Of a DNA stretch of 64,000 nucleotides, positions 9,080 through 18,178 are shown in pieces. Source of the DNA: DATKZH01 sp964475955 (GTDB lineage: Bacteria > Planctomycetota > Planctomycetia > Pirellulales > Thermoguttaceae). Under the pieces are notes generated by a model. It worked only from the letters and a program-made list of their open reading frames with translations, made no database searches and had not been told where the DNA came from. A program made the translations under genes and the position numbers. Location of the stretch: contig CAYYZY010000017.1 in the NCBI GenBank assembly GCA_964475955.1, forward strand, positions 1 to 64,000. Direction: 5' to 3'. Numbering within the stretch: the first letter of the stretch is position 1; each line of letters begins with the position of its first letter.

Positions 9080-12000
9080 TCAGGGCATTTGCACCTTGTA
9101 GAGACAGCCGTCGTGGCCGCCGACCAGGAGGCCGTCGCCCAGCGGCACCGGGCCGGTTCCCAGCGGCGAGCCCGCCTCGACCTTGCCGAGCTCCTCGCCG
9201 GTGGCCGGGTCGAGTCGCCAAATGACGCCGGAGGCGGCCGCCAGCACGTAGCCCTTCTCGGCGGCCAGCGGCCGGCCGGCCAGCGGGCCGTACGGCAAAG
9301 GAACGTCCCAGGCGATTTGCCCCTCGGCGTCGAGGCAGTAGAGCCGATCGTCGTCGGTGGCCAACAGCGCGTGCTCACCCACGGGCCCCGGTCCCCACGC
9401 ACTGCGTCCGCTCAGGGGCTGGGGGTCGCCGGGGGCCAGCTTGGGGAGCTTGAAGGAGACGAGCGACTGCGAGGCGTCGACCGCGTAGGCCACGTTGCCG
9501 ACCACGGCGATCGGCGATTCGATCGGCTCGGCCAGGTCGACCTGCGCGAGCGGGGCCAGGTGCGGTTTGGGTTTCTCCTCAACGCCGATGCGGTACAGGC
9601 CGCTGTGCGCCTCGGCCAGCAGCGCCTCGGCCTCGCCGAGCGGCGCGGGGCGCGACCACGCGACGCGCACCCCTGCGGCCAGCGCCGGCTGGAACGGCTC
9701 ACTGCGCCGGGTGCCGGTTCGCGCATCGAGCAGAAACGCCTGGCCGACCTGGCAGGGCGCCAACAGGCCGCCGTCGGCAAACGGGATGGGGGCCGCGCCG
9801 AGCGGGTCGGGCAGGAACACCCAGCGGAACCGGTTCCCCTCCTCGCGATCGAACACGGGGAGCTGCAATGGGTCGGTGCCCCCGGCCATCACCAGCAGGC
9901 GGTCCTGGACGCGGAACACGTCGGTCACCGGCCCCTTCAACTCGGCCGGCTGGAGGGCCACGACCGGCTGGTCGTGAACGGGGCGATCGCCGAGCGAATC
10001 GGGCTCGAGGTGGAAGACCGATCCGATCGACGTCACCACCGTGATTCGGCCCGCAGGGGCTCCCGGCATCGGCTCCGTGGCCAGCGGCGCGGCCAAGTGC
10101 GTTTCCCAGTAGGGGTCCGCTTCGTCCGGCGCGAGCGCCGAGACCAGCACGCCGGGCAACCCCCGCTTGCGACGCACGTGGAACACAGTCTTCCCCACGA
10201 GGACCAGCGGCTGCAAGGTGACGCTCCGCTCGTTCCTGATCCCTTTGGGCACCAGGCGCTGTTGTTGGAGTTGCAGGTCGTACTGGGTCAACTGGTTGTC
10301 GGCGAGCCACACCTGCCCGCGCTGCAACGTCGGAAAGCGAATCAGTCCTTCCGGGACCTCGGCGCCGGCAAGCTCCTCCTTGCTGGCGGTCTTTCCTTCC
10401 GCCACCCGCGCGAGCGGGTTCTCGGGGGCTTGGGCGCGGATCTCGAACACGCAGAGGTCGCCCTCGTCGGTCACGACGAGCACGCGCGCGCCGGAGACCT
10501 GGGGCGGGGCGTCGACGTGCCCCCGCAGGCGCACGCTCTGCACGAGTTCGACCCGCGGCTCCCCCTCCTCGCCCCCCTGCTGGTCGAGCACCCGCAGCGT
10601 GGAGTGCTTCACGCCGTCGTTTTCGGCGACGATCAGGTAGCGATCGACCACGACGGGCGCAACGGTGATGCTGCCCGCCGCGTGGCCCAGGTAGACCGCC
10701 TGTTTCGGCGCGCCGTCGTCGAGCGAGAGGACGAACAGGTTCGAATGCTCGGCGACCTGATACATGCTTCCCCGGCGCGGATCGACGGCCGGGCCAACGC
10801 CCAGCTCCTGGGGCATCTGCACGTAGCCCGGCGACTCGCCCGACTCCAGGTCGATCCATACCAGCCGCCCCCCGCGCGTGGCCACGAGCAGTCGCTCGCG
10901 CGCGACGACCGGGTGGGCGTCGAACCGTTCGCCGAGGGCGTGGCGCCAGACGGGCTGCCCGTCGGCCGCTTTGACCCGCAGCACTTCGTGGCGCTCCGCG
11001 TCGACCATGATCGCGTCGCTTGCCGGCTTTTCGGAGACGGCGGTCGGCGGGAACGCGGGACGCTGCGCGCTGGTCGAAAAACCCGTGGCACGCCGCCAGA
11101 GGATCTCGCCCGAGGCCGCGTCGATGCCGTAAGCGGCCCCCTCGGCCAGGACGAAGATCACGTGGCCTTCGGCGCCGGGGGGGGCGCTGCGCGTGGTGCG
11201 GCGCGCCAGGGCCGGGGGCCGCCGGACGTCGGCCGCCGCTTCGTTGGCCTCGGCCGGCTTCGGCTCGTCGACCACCTCCACCGACTCCAACTCCGCCTGC
11301 GACACGGCCAACACGGTCGCGCGCAACTCCTCGTTGTCGACCAGTTTGGGATACTCTTTGAGAAGCGCCGTGTGGATGGCGTACGCCTCGGCCGTCTCGT
11401 TCTCCTCGATCGCCTCCTTCATTCCGGCGACCGCCTTCACGAGTTCCTCGCCGCGCGCGATCTCCCGGCGCGTCAGGGCCAGAAGCGCCCGGATGTCGGC
11501 AAGCTTGGTCACGGGACGGGACGACGCCGGGATGTACTTGTTGATCAGGGCGAGGGCTTCCTCGGTGCGGTCGACCAGGCCCGGGTCCAGCTCCGACCGC
11601 GCCCGGTCGGCCAAGCCCTGCGCGATCTTGGGCAGCATGGCGACCAGTTCGGGCCGGGCCTCCGTGTCGAACTCCGGTTCCTGGGCGATCTCGCTCAACG
11701 TTTCGGTGGCCACCTCCAGCGCCTTGGGCCAGTCGCTCGAGTGATCGGTGGCTTGGCGCAACCGGGCCAGGCCGCGTCGGACCCGGGCGGCGCTGACGCC
11801 GGAGTGGTTGGGGAAGCTTTCCAGGTAGTCGGTGTACTGCGCGATGGCCTTCGTGTACGACCCGCTCCGATAGAACTCGTCGGCGATCTCCAGGGACTGG
11901 TCGCCCGTCTGACGGTTCAGGGCCCAGTAGAGCGCGCCGCCGGCGAAGAGGAGCAAGAGCAGGGACCCTCCGCCGATCAACAACAGGGGCGAGTCCCAGA

Positions 12001-12601
12001 CGTTGTCGCGCCGGCGTCGGCGCCGGCCCATGCCGAACAGGCCCTTCTTCTTGACCGGGGTGAGCGGGCCGCCGTCGGCAGCCATCGCCGATTCGTCGAG
12101 CCCCACGAGCCCCGAACCCAGCGGAGCCAGCTCCTCCTGCAAAAGCGAATCGCCGGGGGGCGGGGCGGCGGGGGTTCCCGGCGCGGCAGGGGCGCCCGGC
12201 TCGCTCGGCTTCTGCGGCCGCTTGGCCGCCGAGGGCGCGGGACGCGGCTCCTTGGGCGGGGCGGCCGGCGGCCTCTTCGGCTCCGGGGCGCGGGGGCTGG
12301 GGATCTCGTCGTCCAACGGGGCCAGGCCCAGCTCGTCCTCTTCGGCCTGCGCCTGCCGCTCCCAGTCGAACTGGACTTCGGGCTGCGGCTTCGTCTGTTC
12401 GACCGATTCCTCCGCCCGGGTCAACAGGCGCTGTGCCAGCAGGCGCGAGAGGTGCCCGTGGTCCACCAGCCACTTGGCGATCAACGCGGCGGAGATGGGG
12501 TTGTTTGGCCGGGCGATCTGCCGCCGCAGATGCGCCACGACCTCCGGCGAAACCAGGTCCTTCGTTTCCAACAGGGCGACGAATTCTTCCGCGTCGATCA
12601 T
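9080..12601 (-). CDS. Membrane-anchored TPR and PQQ-type beta-propeller protein (BamB-like)
   Basis: 1173 residues. The order is: an N-terminal helical module of about 65 residues (SPEVVAHLRRQIA, LLAQRLLTR); a Pro-rich stretch at about 100-150; an Arg cluster; one transmembrane helix at 204-228; a TPR-like segment at about 236-265 (YTKAIAQYTDYLESFP); helical repeats to about 450; then a C-terminal propeller of PQQ/BamB-like blades (DAASGEILWRRATG, KAADGQPVWRHALG, LDPATGEELGKVEAG). Topology is predicted as a cytoplasmic N-terminus with the propeller in the periplasm. It is followed closely by the solute-binding protein and preceded by ExbD, so it may be the scaffold linking the motor to the periplasmic binding protein. 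PQQ binding itself is not implied, because such blades often bind proteins. Confidence 0.82.
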   Translation of the reverse strand: MIDAEEFVALLETKDLVSPEVVAHLRRQIARPNNPISAALIAKWLVDHGHLSRLLAQRLLTRAEESVEQTKPQPEVQFDWERQAQAEEDELGLAPLDDEIPSPRAPEPKRPPAAPPKEPRPAPSAAKRPQKPSEPGAPAAPGTPAAPPPGDSLLQEELAPLGSGLVGLDESAMAADGGPLTPVKKKGLFGMGRRRRRRDNVWDSPLLLIGGGSLLLLLFAGGALYWALNRQTGDQSLEIADEFYRSGSYTKAIAQYTDYLESFPNHSGVSAARVRRGLARLRQATDHSSDWPKALEVATETLSEIAQEPEFDTEARPELVAMLPKIAQGLADRARSELDPGLVDRTEEALALINKYIPASSRPVTKLADIRALLALTRREIARGEELVKAVAGMKEAIEENETAEAYAIHTALLKEYPKLVDNEELRATVLAVSQAELESVEVVDEPKPAEANEAAADVRRPPALARRTTRSAPPGAEGHVIFVLAEGAAYGIDAASGEILWRRATGFSTSAQRPAFPPTAVSEKPASDAIMVDAERHEVLRVKAADGQPVWRHALGERFDAHPVVARERLLVATRGGRLVWIDLESGESPGYVQMPQELGVGPAVDPRRGSMYQVAEHSNLFVLSLDDGAPKQAVYLGHAAGSITVAPVVVDRYLIVAENDGVKHSTLRVLDQQGGEEGEPRVELVQSVRLRGHVDAPPQVSGARVLVVTDEGDLCVFEIRAQAPENPLARVAEGKTASKEELAGAEVPEGLIRFPTLQRGQVWLADNQLTQYDLQLQQQRLVPKGIRNERSVTLQPLVLVGKTVFHVRRKRGLPGVLVSALAPDEADPYWETHLAAPLATEPMPGAPAGRITVVTSIGSVFHLEPDSLGDRPVHDQPVVALQPAELKGPVTDVFRVQDRLLVMAGGTDPLQLPVFDREEGNRFRWVFLPDPLGAAPIPFADGGLLAPCQVGQAFLLDARTGTRRSEPFQPALAAGVRVAWSRPAPLGEAEALLAEAHSGLYRIGVEEKPKPHLAPLAQVDLAEPIESPIAVVGNVAYAVDASQSLVSFKLPKLAPGDPQPLSGRSAWGPGPVGEHALLATDDDRLYCLDAEGQIAWDVPLPYGPLAGRPLAAEKGYVLAAASGVIWRLDPATGEELGKVEAGSPLGTGPVPLGDGLLVGGHDGCLYKVQMP

Positions 12602-12713
12602 GGGCGTCTTTCGCGTTCGATGTTCTCTGTGCCCAAGCCTCGGGGCTTGCCCACAAGTGACTTTCGCCGATTCCCGCCGGGGCGGTACGACCCGTGCGCT
12701 CCGGGGCCGTCGC

Positions 12714-13388
12714 TCACAGCTCCTCCTCGTCGACGCACGCCAGCCGCACGTTCTCCATGCCGACCGCGTTGCCCGCGTCCAAACACATCACCACGGTCTC
12801 GTGCCGGGCCTCCTCGTCGGCCAGCACCAACAGGCTGGTGGGGCCCAGGCCGGTGGTGCCCGGCCCGCCCTCGCGGGCCTCACGGAGCTTGACCAGCACC
12901 TCCTGCTCGCTGGGCGCCTCCTGCTCGTTGACCCAGACCGTGTTGTCCCTGCCGATGCGGATGATCACGTAATCGTCGTCGTTCTCGATGTCTTCGACGG
13001 TTCGGGCATTGGTGGAACTCTCTTCCTGGTCGGGGGCGGGCACCTCGATCGACTTCTGCAAGCTGTACGCCGCCGTGACCATGAAGAAGATCAACAGCAG
13101 GAAGGTGACGTCGACCATCGGCGTCATGTCGATCCCCTCCTGCAAATCGAACTTCCGGCGGAAATCGACCGGATCCTCCTCGTCCACGTCGTCGTCCGGG
13201 GAGGCGGACTCCGCAGTCGCCCGGCGCGCCGGCTGCCGGGCGCCCTTTCCGGCCGGCCGGCCGGGCGAGGGGATCACTCCCTGCGCGCCGCACTGCGGGC
13301 ATTCGAACTTCGCGCCGGCGCGGTCGTCCTCCGCCGTCAACGCCATCGAACAGCGATTGCAGCGAAATTGGATAGTCACCTCAGGCAC
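12714..13388 (-). CDS. ExbD/TolR-family protein with an N-terminal zinc ribbon
   Basis: 224 residues. The N-terminus carries two CxxC knuckles (Cys10/Cys13 and Cys30/Cys33) resembling a zinc ribbon, then a charged Ala/Pro linker to about residue 75. The ExbD core follows: DMTPMVDVTFLLLIFF, one transmembrane helix with the conserved proton-path Asp93, and a periplasmic domain to the end. ExbD normally has only a short cytoplasmic tail before the helix, so the metal-binding module on the cytoplasmic side is an addition. It pairs with the ExbD and ExbB genes just upstream; the spacing to the upstream ExbD is 21 bases. Confidence 0.88.
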   Translation of the reverse strand: MPEVTIQFRCNRCSMALTAEDDRAGAKFECPQCGAQGVIPSPGRPAGKGARQPARRATAESASPDDDVDEEDPVDFRRKFDLQEGIDMTPMVDVTFLLLIFFMVTAAYSLQKSIEVPAPDQEESSTNARTVEDIENDDDYVIIRIGRDNTVWVNEQEAPSEQEVLVKLREAREGGPGTTGLGPTSLLVLADEEARHETVVMCLDAGNAVGMENVRLACVDEEEL

Positions 13389-13409
13389 TCGCCTCCACGG
13401 TCAACACGG

Positions 13410-13910
13410 TCACTCGACTTCGAGCACGGCCACGTGCAGCTTCACTCCTTCCACGCGCCCCGCGGCGGTCTCCACGCGCCAGACGTCGCCGTGTTTGACC
13501 CCCTTCTCCGCCTTGATCAACACGGTCGACTTCCCCTCCTGAAGGCCCCGCTCCACGGCCTGGGCGATCGCCTCCGACTGGAGGTCCTGGTCGTCGGGCA
13601 GCGGCGAGCCCTGCCGGCCGTCGGCCAGGTAGACCAGCGCCGGGCCCGCACGGCCGCGGTCGGCCACGGTCAGCACGACCGAGGTGCGGTCGCTCACGCC
13701 GGAGCCGTGCCGGGCGGGCGGCAGTTCCACGGCGCTCTGGGGGTTGGCGGTCGAGCAGACGAGGAAGAAGATCAGAAGCAGGAAGGTGATGTCGATCATC
13801 GGGGTGATGTCCATCTCCGCCGTGTCGCTCACCGGGCGCCGCGGCAGCACCGCGCCGACCTCTTCCTCTTCCTCCTCCAACGATTCATCCCACACCGGTT
13901 CGTCGGCCAT
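13410..13910 (-). CDS. exbD: ExbD/TolR-family biopolymer transport protein
   Basis: 166 residues. A short acidic cytoplasmic tail (Glu run at residues 12-17) precedes EMDITPMIDITFLLLIFF, which contains the transmembrane helix and the conserved Asp40 needed for proton passage. The periplasmic part ends with a typical ExbD strand-helix arrangement. It lies three bases from the stop of exbB and 21 bases from a second ExbD with a zinc ribbon. With ExbB it should form an inner-membrane proton-driven motor that moves a periplasmic partner. No TonB-dependent receptor is present in the window, so the driven substrate is unknown. Confidence 0.88.
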   Translation of the reverse strand: MADEPVWDESLEEEEEEVGAVLPRRPVSDTAEMDITPMIDITFLLLIFFLVCSTANPQSAVELPPARHGSGVSDRTSVVLTVADRGRAGPALVYLADGRQGSPLPDDQDLQSEAIAQAVERGLQEGKSTVLIKAEKGVKHGDVWRVETAAGRVEGVKLHVAVLEVE

Positions 13911-13913
13911 GCG

Positions 13914-14567
13914 CTACTTCCTCCCGCCCGCCGCCCGCTTCAGGGCCACCCGAAACGACTCGAGAAACCGCGTCAACCCTGCGCCGACCAGGTCCTCCAT
14001 CTTCCGGATCCGCACGTTGATGCTGGCGGTGCACAGCACGAGCGGGATGGCGATGGCCAGGCCGCAGGCAGTGGTGTTCAGGGCGAGGCTGATGTCGGAG
14101 GCCAGCGTCGTCGGGTCGACGTTGTCCTTGGCGGCCAGCTTGCTGAACGCCCCCATCATCCCCAGCACGGTACCCAGCAGGCCGACCATCGGTGCGCTCT
14201 TGATCACGGTATACACCCAGCTCAGGCGGTACTCCAGGTCGCTGAGCACGTCGCGCTGGAAGCGGTCGGTCAGCAAGGTGCGAATCTTGCTGTACCCCAC
14301 CTTGCGGTTGGCAATCGCCAACATCGCCAACTGGGGCATCGCCCGGGGGTCTCCCTCGCAGAGCTCGGCCGCCGAGTCGAAGTCGCCGCTGGCCAGGTTC
14401 TCGTCCATGGAGTCGAGGAATTGCGCCTGCTCCTGCTCGTTGCGGAAGCGGGTCTGCGCCACGCGCCGCCATACGATGATCACGCAAAACGCGCCCCAAA
14501 GGGCAATCACGGCCAGGCCCCCGTAGATGACGTAGCCGGCGACCTGGGTTACTGCGGTGATGTCCAT
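13914..14567 (-). CDS. exbB: MotA/TolQ/ExbB-family proton channel protein
   Basis: 217 residues. Three transmembrane helices are visible at about 10-32, 120-143 and 163-183, as in ExbB/TolQ. The family core is present: KSAPMVGLLGTVLGMMGAF, and the DISLALNTTACGLAIAIP helix with the Thr residues that line the channel. The cytoplasmic loop between helices 1 and 2 is of normal size. The start at 14567 (MDITAVTQ) places the first helix right at the N-terminus. It forms a tight unit with two ExbD genes downstream and a TonB-like protein upstream, and probably supplies proton-motive force to the cluster. Confidence 0.9.
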   Translation of the reverse strand: MDITAVTQVAGYVIYGGLAVIALWGAFCVIIVWRRVAQTRFRNEQEQAQFLDSMDENLASGDFDSAAELCEGDPRAMPQLAMLAIANRKVGYSKIRTLLTDRFQRDVLSDLEYRLSWVYTVIKSAPMVGLLGTVLGMMGAFSKLAAKDNVDPTTLASDISLALNTTACGLAIAIPLVLCTASINVRIRKMEDLVGAGLTRFLESFRVALKRAAGGRK

Positions 14568-14750
14568 AGTCTGCTTCGATTCTGAGGGTTTGCGGGTCGT
14601 TCGTGCTTCGGGTGTTCGAGCGGCTCGACGAAGGTCGCGTGGAACGGGGCGCCGCGGGTTCAAAAAAACACGGCGACAACTCACCGCCGCTGCCGAGGTG
14701 GCTCGCGTTGGAACCGGCCGCCGGCGCAAGTCGTTCCCGGAAGCGCTCCC

Positions 14751-15611
14751 TCACCGATAGGTCTGATCGATCACGTAAAACTCGTAGCCGCGTCCCTTCG
14801 GACGCACGCCGTAGTAAGTGGTCCGCACGTTGTTCGCCTCGTCGCCCGCCCGCTGACGCTCCATCCGGACCATCTCCTGTTCCAGCTCGGGCGGGATGAA
14901 CTTCAGGATCCAGCGTCCCGGGTCCACGCCCGCTTTGCGCAGCAGGGCGCGATCGGCCTGTTCGAGCCCCCCTCTGCGCCAGGTAAGGTAGTATCGCTTC
15001 TCCTGGTCGGCGGGGCCTTCGCGCACGGTGGGCCGGTCGCTGGCGAGGTTCGAGACGGTGATCACCCGGTTGTTCGGCTTGAGCACACCCAGTTCGATCC
15101 CCAGGGAATCGAGCTGGCGCGCGTACGTGTCGAGCGTGGCTCCCGGCGGGAAGCGGACCTCCCAGTGCCGGCGTCGGCCCGACCCGCCCGGCCCCGACCC
15201 GAGCCCGAAGCCCCGGCCGTCGCCGGTCGAGCCGCCTCGGCCGGTGATCGCCTCTTCGCTCAGGGCCGGATCGTCGAGCACGGCGACCTGGCTGGCCACC
15301 GCGTCGGCCACGGCCGCCAGCGTCTCCTCGAGGCTCGGCTCCTCCAGGTCGGTCTCCATGCCGAGTTCTTCGGCCATGGGCGCGTCGAGCTCCATGCCGC
15401 CGCTCAGGCCCCCCTCGCCGGTGCCGATCTCCTCGAGCTGCACCGCCACCGGCTCGCGCGTGGCGAAAATCTGGCTGGTGAGCCAAAGGAGAAACATGGT
15501 GAGCACGGCGGCGCCCCCCAGCACCAGCAACGAGATCAACATGCTGGCGACGCGGTCGTACGCCGACACGTTCAACTCGTAGGAGAACTGGTGGTGCTCC
15601 GTTGTCGCCAT
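14751..15611 (-). CDS. Single-pass membrane protein, TonB-like position in the Exb cluster
   Basis: 286 residues. A short cytoplasmic start is followed by one transmembrane helix at about 24-49, a Gly/Glu-rich region to about residue 145 (including GFGLGSGPGGSG), and a folded C-terminal domain (about 148-286) with HWEVRFPPGATLDTYARQLD and a closing YEFYVIDQTYR. The layout of one helix, a flexible linker and a small C-terminal domain is that of TonB/TolA-type proteins, but I see no TonB C-terminal motif (YP), so homology is not claimed. It lies 183 bases upstream of exbB, after the secreted alpha/alpha-toroid gene. It is likely the moving part of the complex. Confidence 0.72.
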   Translation of the reverse strand: MATTEHHQFSYELNVSAYDRVASMLISLLVLGGAAVLTMFLLWLTSQIFATREPVAVQLEEIGTGEGGLSGGMELDAPMAEELGMETDLEEPSLEETLAAVADAVASQVAVLDDPALSEEAITGRGGSTGDGRGFGLGSGPGGSGRRRHWEVRFPPGATLDTYARQLDSLGIELGVLKPNNRVITVSNLASDRPTVREGPADQEKRYYLTWRRGGLEQADRALLRKAGVDPGRWILKFIPPELEQEMVRMERQRAGDEANNVRTTYYGVRPKGRGYEFYVIDQTYR

Positions 15612-15650
15612 GGCAAGAATCTCTCAAGGAGCGGCCGCCCAAGCGAGGGC

Positions 15651-17285
15651 TCAGTCTTCCAGCTCCGCGTCCGGCCGGATTGCCAGATACCAGGCGCGCC
15701 ACTTGTTGATTGCGGCGCGCTTCGCGACTTCGTCGGGTTCGTCGGGCATGCCGAAACCATCGAACTTCCGGCTGATCCGCCGCAGGCTGTCCCGCCCCGC
15801 CCGAACCACAACGGGATCCGGGTCGGTCAGCGCGTAGAGCAGCGCCGGCACGTTGTCCAGGTCGCGCCGCTTGCCAAGCGACTGGACGGCGGCCAGCCGA
15901 ACCTCCGGCTTCGCGGCGCGCATCAACTCCCGGAGGGTCTGGGCGTGCTTGGTGGCGAGGTCCTCGGCCTCGTCGCTGGGTAGCTGCACAAGGGCCTCCA
16001 GCGCTTCGGCGGGATCGGGGCTGGTGCCCTTGCCGATCGCGTCGAGCGCGGCATCGAGGGAGGCCAGCTTCGGCTTCGCCATCAGGTTGCCGTCGACCAA
16101 GGCCAGGCCGGCCGTGGTCTTGGGAAGCCCGCGCCCGCCGACCAGCGTGCCGTCGCCGAGGGTCTCCTTCTGTTCGACGCTGATCCGGGTGGACCGGATG
16201 AGGAACAGGATGCCGAACGCGGTGGCTGGCGTCTGGCCGCAACCGTCTTTCCAACTCCCGTCTTCGGCCTGGTTCTCCAGCAGGTAGCGGACGCCTTCGT
16301 CGTACCACTCCGGATTCTTCTGCTCCTGCCCCTCGGCCTTCTCGCGGAACGTTTGGTATCGCTCCACCGTGTACAGATTGTAGAGCTGGTACTGCCGCTG
16401 ATCGACCACGAAGTTCTGGTCCATCCAGGCCTTGCCCTGAGCCAACGCCTGTTCGACCAACTGCGGGGCCACACGGGACTTGGGCCGGGCACGCTTCGGC
16501 TCCACTTTGCGCATGCCCGGCGTCAGGTCCTCCTCCTTCCTTTCGCGCGGTTTGCCGATCCGAAGCAGGTCGGCGCAGATGTACAGGCTGCCCAGTCCGG
16601 CGCCCGCCATACTCGGCCGGATGCCCGCCTGCCGCACGGGCGTGAAGTCCTTCGACTCGTTCCCCTGGTAGCCGAAGGCGCCGCTGGGATCCCGCGTCTT
16701 CAGCAGCCAGACCAGCGCCCGGTCGATCACCCCATAGGGCACCGTGAAGCCCGCCTTCTCGGCCTCCCAGTAGGCCAGAAGCGCGTTCTGGGTCATCGAG
16801 GTGTCGCCCGTCTCTCGGTCCTGGTAGCCCCACGCCCCGTTCGCCTTCTGCCGCGACTCGAGATAGCCGAGAAGCGCGTTGACCTCCAGGCGGTACCGGT
16901 CGGGATCGAGCGTGGCGAAGAGGATGATGGCCAGGGCCGTGCTGTAGATGTCGAACCCGATCTTGGTCGGGTCCTCGGCGCGGTCGATCGATTGTTGAAG
17001 CGAGGCGACCGCGGAGACGATCTTCGGATGACTGGCCCGAGCGCCGTTTTTGAACAGGGCAAGCCCGACGACCGCCCGGGCTCCCGGCCGCGAGTCGCCC
17101 CCGCCGCCGACGTCGTCCTGCGGCGGCGACTCGAGGTACTTCACCGCCCGGGCGACGGCGGCGCGCACCTCGCGGCTTTCGGGCGTATAGGCGCGAGTCG
17201 GACGAGCGCCGAGGACCGCGATCACGATCGCCACCCCCGCCACTCCCCACTTCGGGGGAAGCGTCGGGAGACTTCGCCTCTTCAT
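15651..17285 (-). CDS. Secreted squalene-cyclase/prenyltransferase-type alpha/alpha-toroid protein with HEAT-like tail
   Basis: 544 residues. The ATG at 17285 has GGAGGAGGGG directly upstream. A signal peptide ends near residue 32 (TRA/YTPE). The body has repeats of the prenyltransferase/squalene-oxidase type with QW-like turns (QKANGAWGYQD, DPSGAFGYQG, QAEDGSWKDG), and the last 100 residues carry HEAT-like helices (KPEVRLAAVQSLGKRRD, DPDPVVVRAGRDSLRRI). No DxDD or other terpene-cyclase catalytic motif is visible, and the protein is exported, so it is more likely a binding or structural toroid than a cyclase. It heads the Exb cluster, 39 bases from the TonB-like gene. Confidence 0.8.
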   Translation of the reverse strand: MKRRSLPTLPPKWGVAGVAIVIAVLGARPTRAYTPESREVRAAVARAVKYLESPPQDDVGGGGDSRPGARAVVGLALFKNGARASHPKIVSAVASLQQSIDRAEDPTKIGFDIYSTALAIILFATLDPDRYRLEVNALLGYLESRQKANGAWGYQDRETGDTSMTQNALLAYWEAEKAGFTVPYGVIDRALVWLLKTRDPSGAFGYQGNESKDFTPVRQAGIRPSMAGAGLGSLYICADLLRIGKPRERKEEDLTPGMRKVEPKRARPKSRVAPQLVEQALAQGKAWMDQNFVVDQRQYQLYNLYTVERYQTFREKAEGQEQKNPEWYDEGVRYLLENQAEDGSWKDGCGQTPATAFGILFLIRSTRISVEQKETLGDGTLVGGRGLPKTTAGLALVDGNLMAKPKLASLDAALDAIGKGTSPDPAEALEALVQLPSDEAEDLATKHAQTLRELMRAAKPEVRLAAVQSLGKRRDLDNVPALLYALTDPDPVVVRAGRDSLRRISRKFDGFGMPDEPDEVAKRAAINKWRAWYLAIRPDAELED

Positions 17286-17557
17286 CCCCTCCTCCTTGGG
17301 GGCCGAGTGCGACTCAGCGTGAATCGCCAACCCCCGTGACGAGGTATGCGCCGCGACGGAACGTCGCCCAGCGAGAAAACGGGAACAACCGGCCCCAAAC
17401 CCTCCGTGTACACGGCCGATGGTAGCCTTCGGCTGCGCCACTGTCAACCAACCGCTGGGCCCCAGACCCCCCACCAGAGGCAAGGCTTGCTGCTTCACCC
17501 CTCGCGCTACCGGAGGGCATTCCCTACAGTTGTTGCCAGCCAGTCGCACGGGGTCGT

Positions 17558-17824
17558 TCAGAGCCAATAACGGCACAGGTCGGCAATCAGGACGACCGCC
17601 GAAATGAGCAGCGTTCCGGCGACGGCCGCCACGCAGGTCCCCACCGCGGTGCCCCGGCTGGAACTCGCCACGTCGAAGCCGTAGCTCCCCCCGGGGATCG
17701 CGAAGGCCAAGACCAGCAAGGTGTGAAAGAAGGTCGCGCTGAGCCCCCGCGACGTGAATAGTCCACAGAGGACGGCGAAGCCCATCGTCGCCAAGAGCAA
17801 CGTTCGCAAGCTGAACCGAACCAT
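17558..17824 (-). CDS. Small membrane protein with FSLRTLLL start
   Basis: 88 residues. MVRFSLRTLLLATMGFA resembles the leader-like start of many small planctomycete membrane proteins. Three hydrophobic segments are visible at about 8-24, 28-48 and 60-84, ending at the C-terminus. A possible promoter for it is TTGGCG (17897-17902) and TACGAT (17873-17878) on the minus strand with an 18-base spacer. Function unknown. It is separated by 272 bases from the Exb cluster downstream and is divergent from shc. Confidence 0.6.
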   Translation of the reverse strand: MVRFSLRTLLLATMGFAVLCGLFTSRGLSATFFHTLLVLAFAIPGGSYGFDVASSSRGTAVGTCVAAVAGTLLISAVVLIADLCRYWL

Positions 17825-18178
17825 CGCGGCGTCCCCGTTCCCAGGGGGGACCGACAAGGCCCTACAATCTTCATCGTACACATTCCACCGGCCCGACGCC
17901 AACCAACAGCCGTCGCCCCATCTTTCCCCTTCCCCCCTCTTTTCATCCTTCATCCTTCATCCTTCATCCGTCATCCTTTATCCCTTATCTCCCATTCCTC
18001 GCCCCCCCGGCCCTGTCGCCGGGTTGCTATCACTGCCAGCACGCGTGGAGCCGGGTTGCCCGCTTGCGCTCAATGATCTTGTGTGTTGGGCGGGCATCGC
18101 CTAAGCTATTCGTCCCCCGAGTTCGCGCTCGGGGAAGCGTGTCAAGGACGACCGCCAACCTCTGCGACGAGCGCACTC
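17825..18178. other. Divergent promoter region before shc with a heptamer repeat
   Basis: No gene. Near 17943-17990 the heptamer TCATCCT is repeated in tandem about five times with drift (TCATCCT, TCATCCG, TTATCCC). A hairpin CCCCGAG/CTCGGGG with a six-base loop lies at 18115-18134, between the proposed shc promoter and start codon, and would be in the mRNA leader. Confidence 0.5.
18079..18107 (+). promoter_or_regulatory. Possible promoter of the hopanoid operon
   Basis: TTGTGT (18079-18084) and TAAGCT (18102-18107) with a 17-base spacer, about 70 bases upstream of the shc ATG. Moderate matches to the sigma-70 consensus only. Confidence 0.35.

Noticed and set aside
9089..12892. Long plus-strand open frame opposite the PQQ/TPR gene
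   Set aside because: Shadow of codon bias; the minus strand has a transmembrane helix, TPRs and propeller blades in order.
15651..17285. Second squalene-hopene cyclase
   Set aside because: It has QW-like repeats but a signal peptide, HEAT-like tail and no DxDD motif, so it is not called a cyclase.
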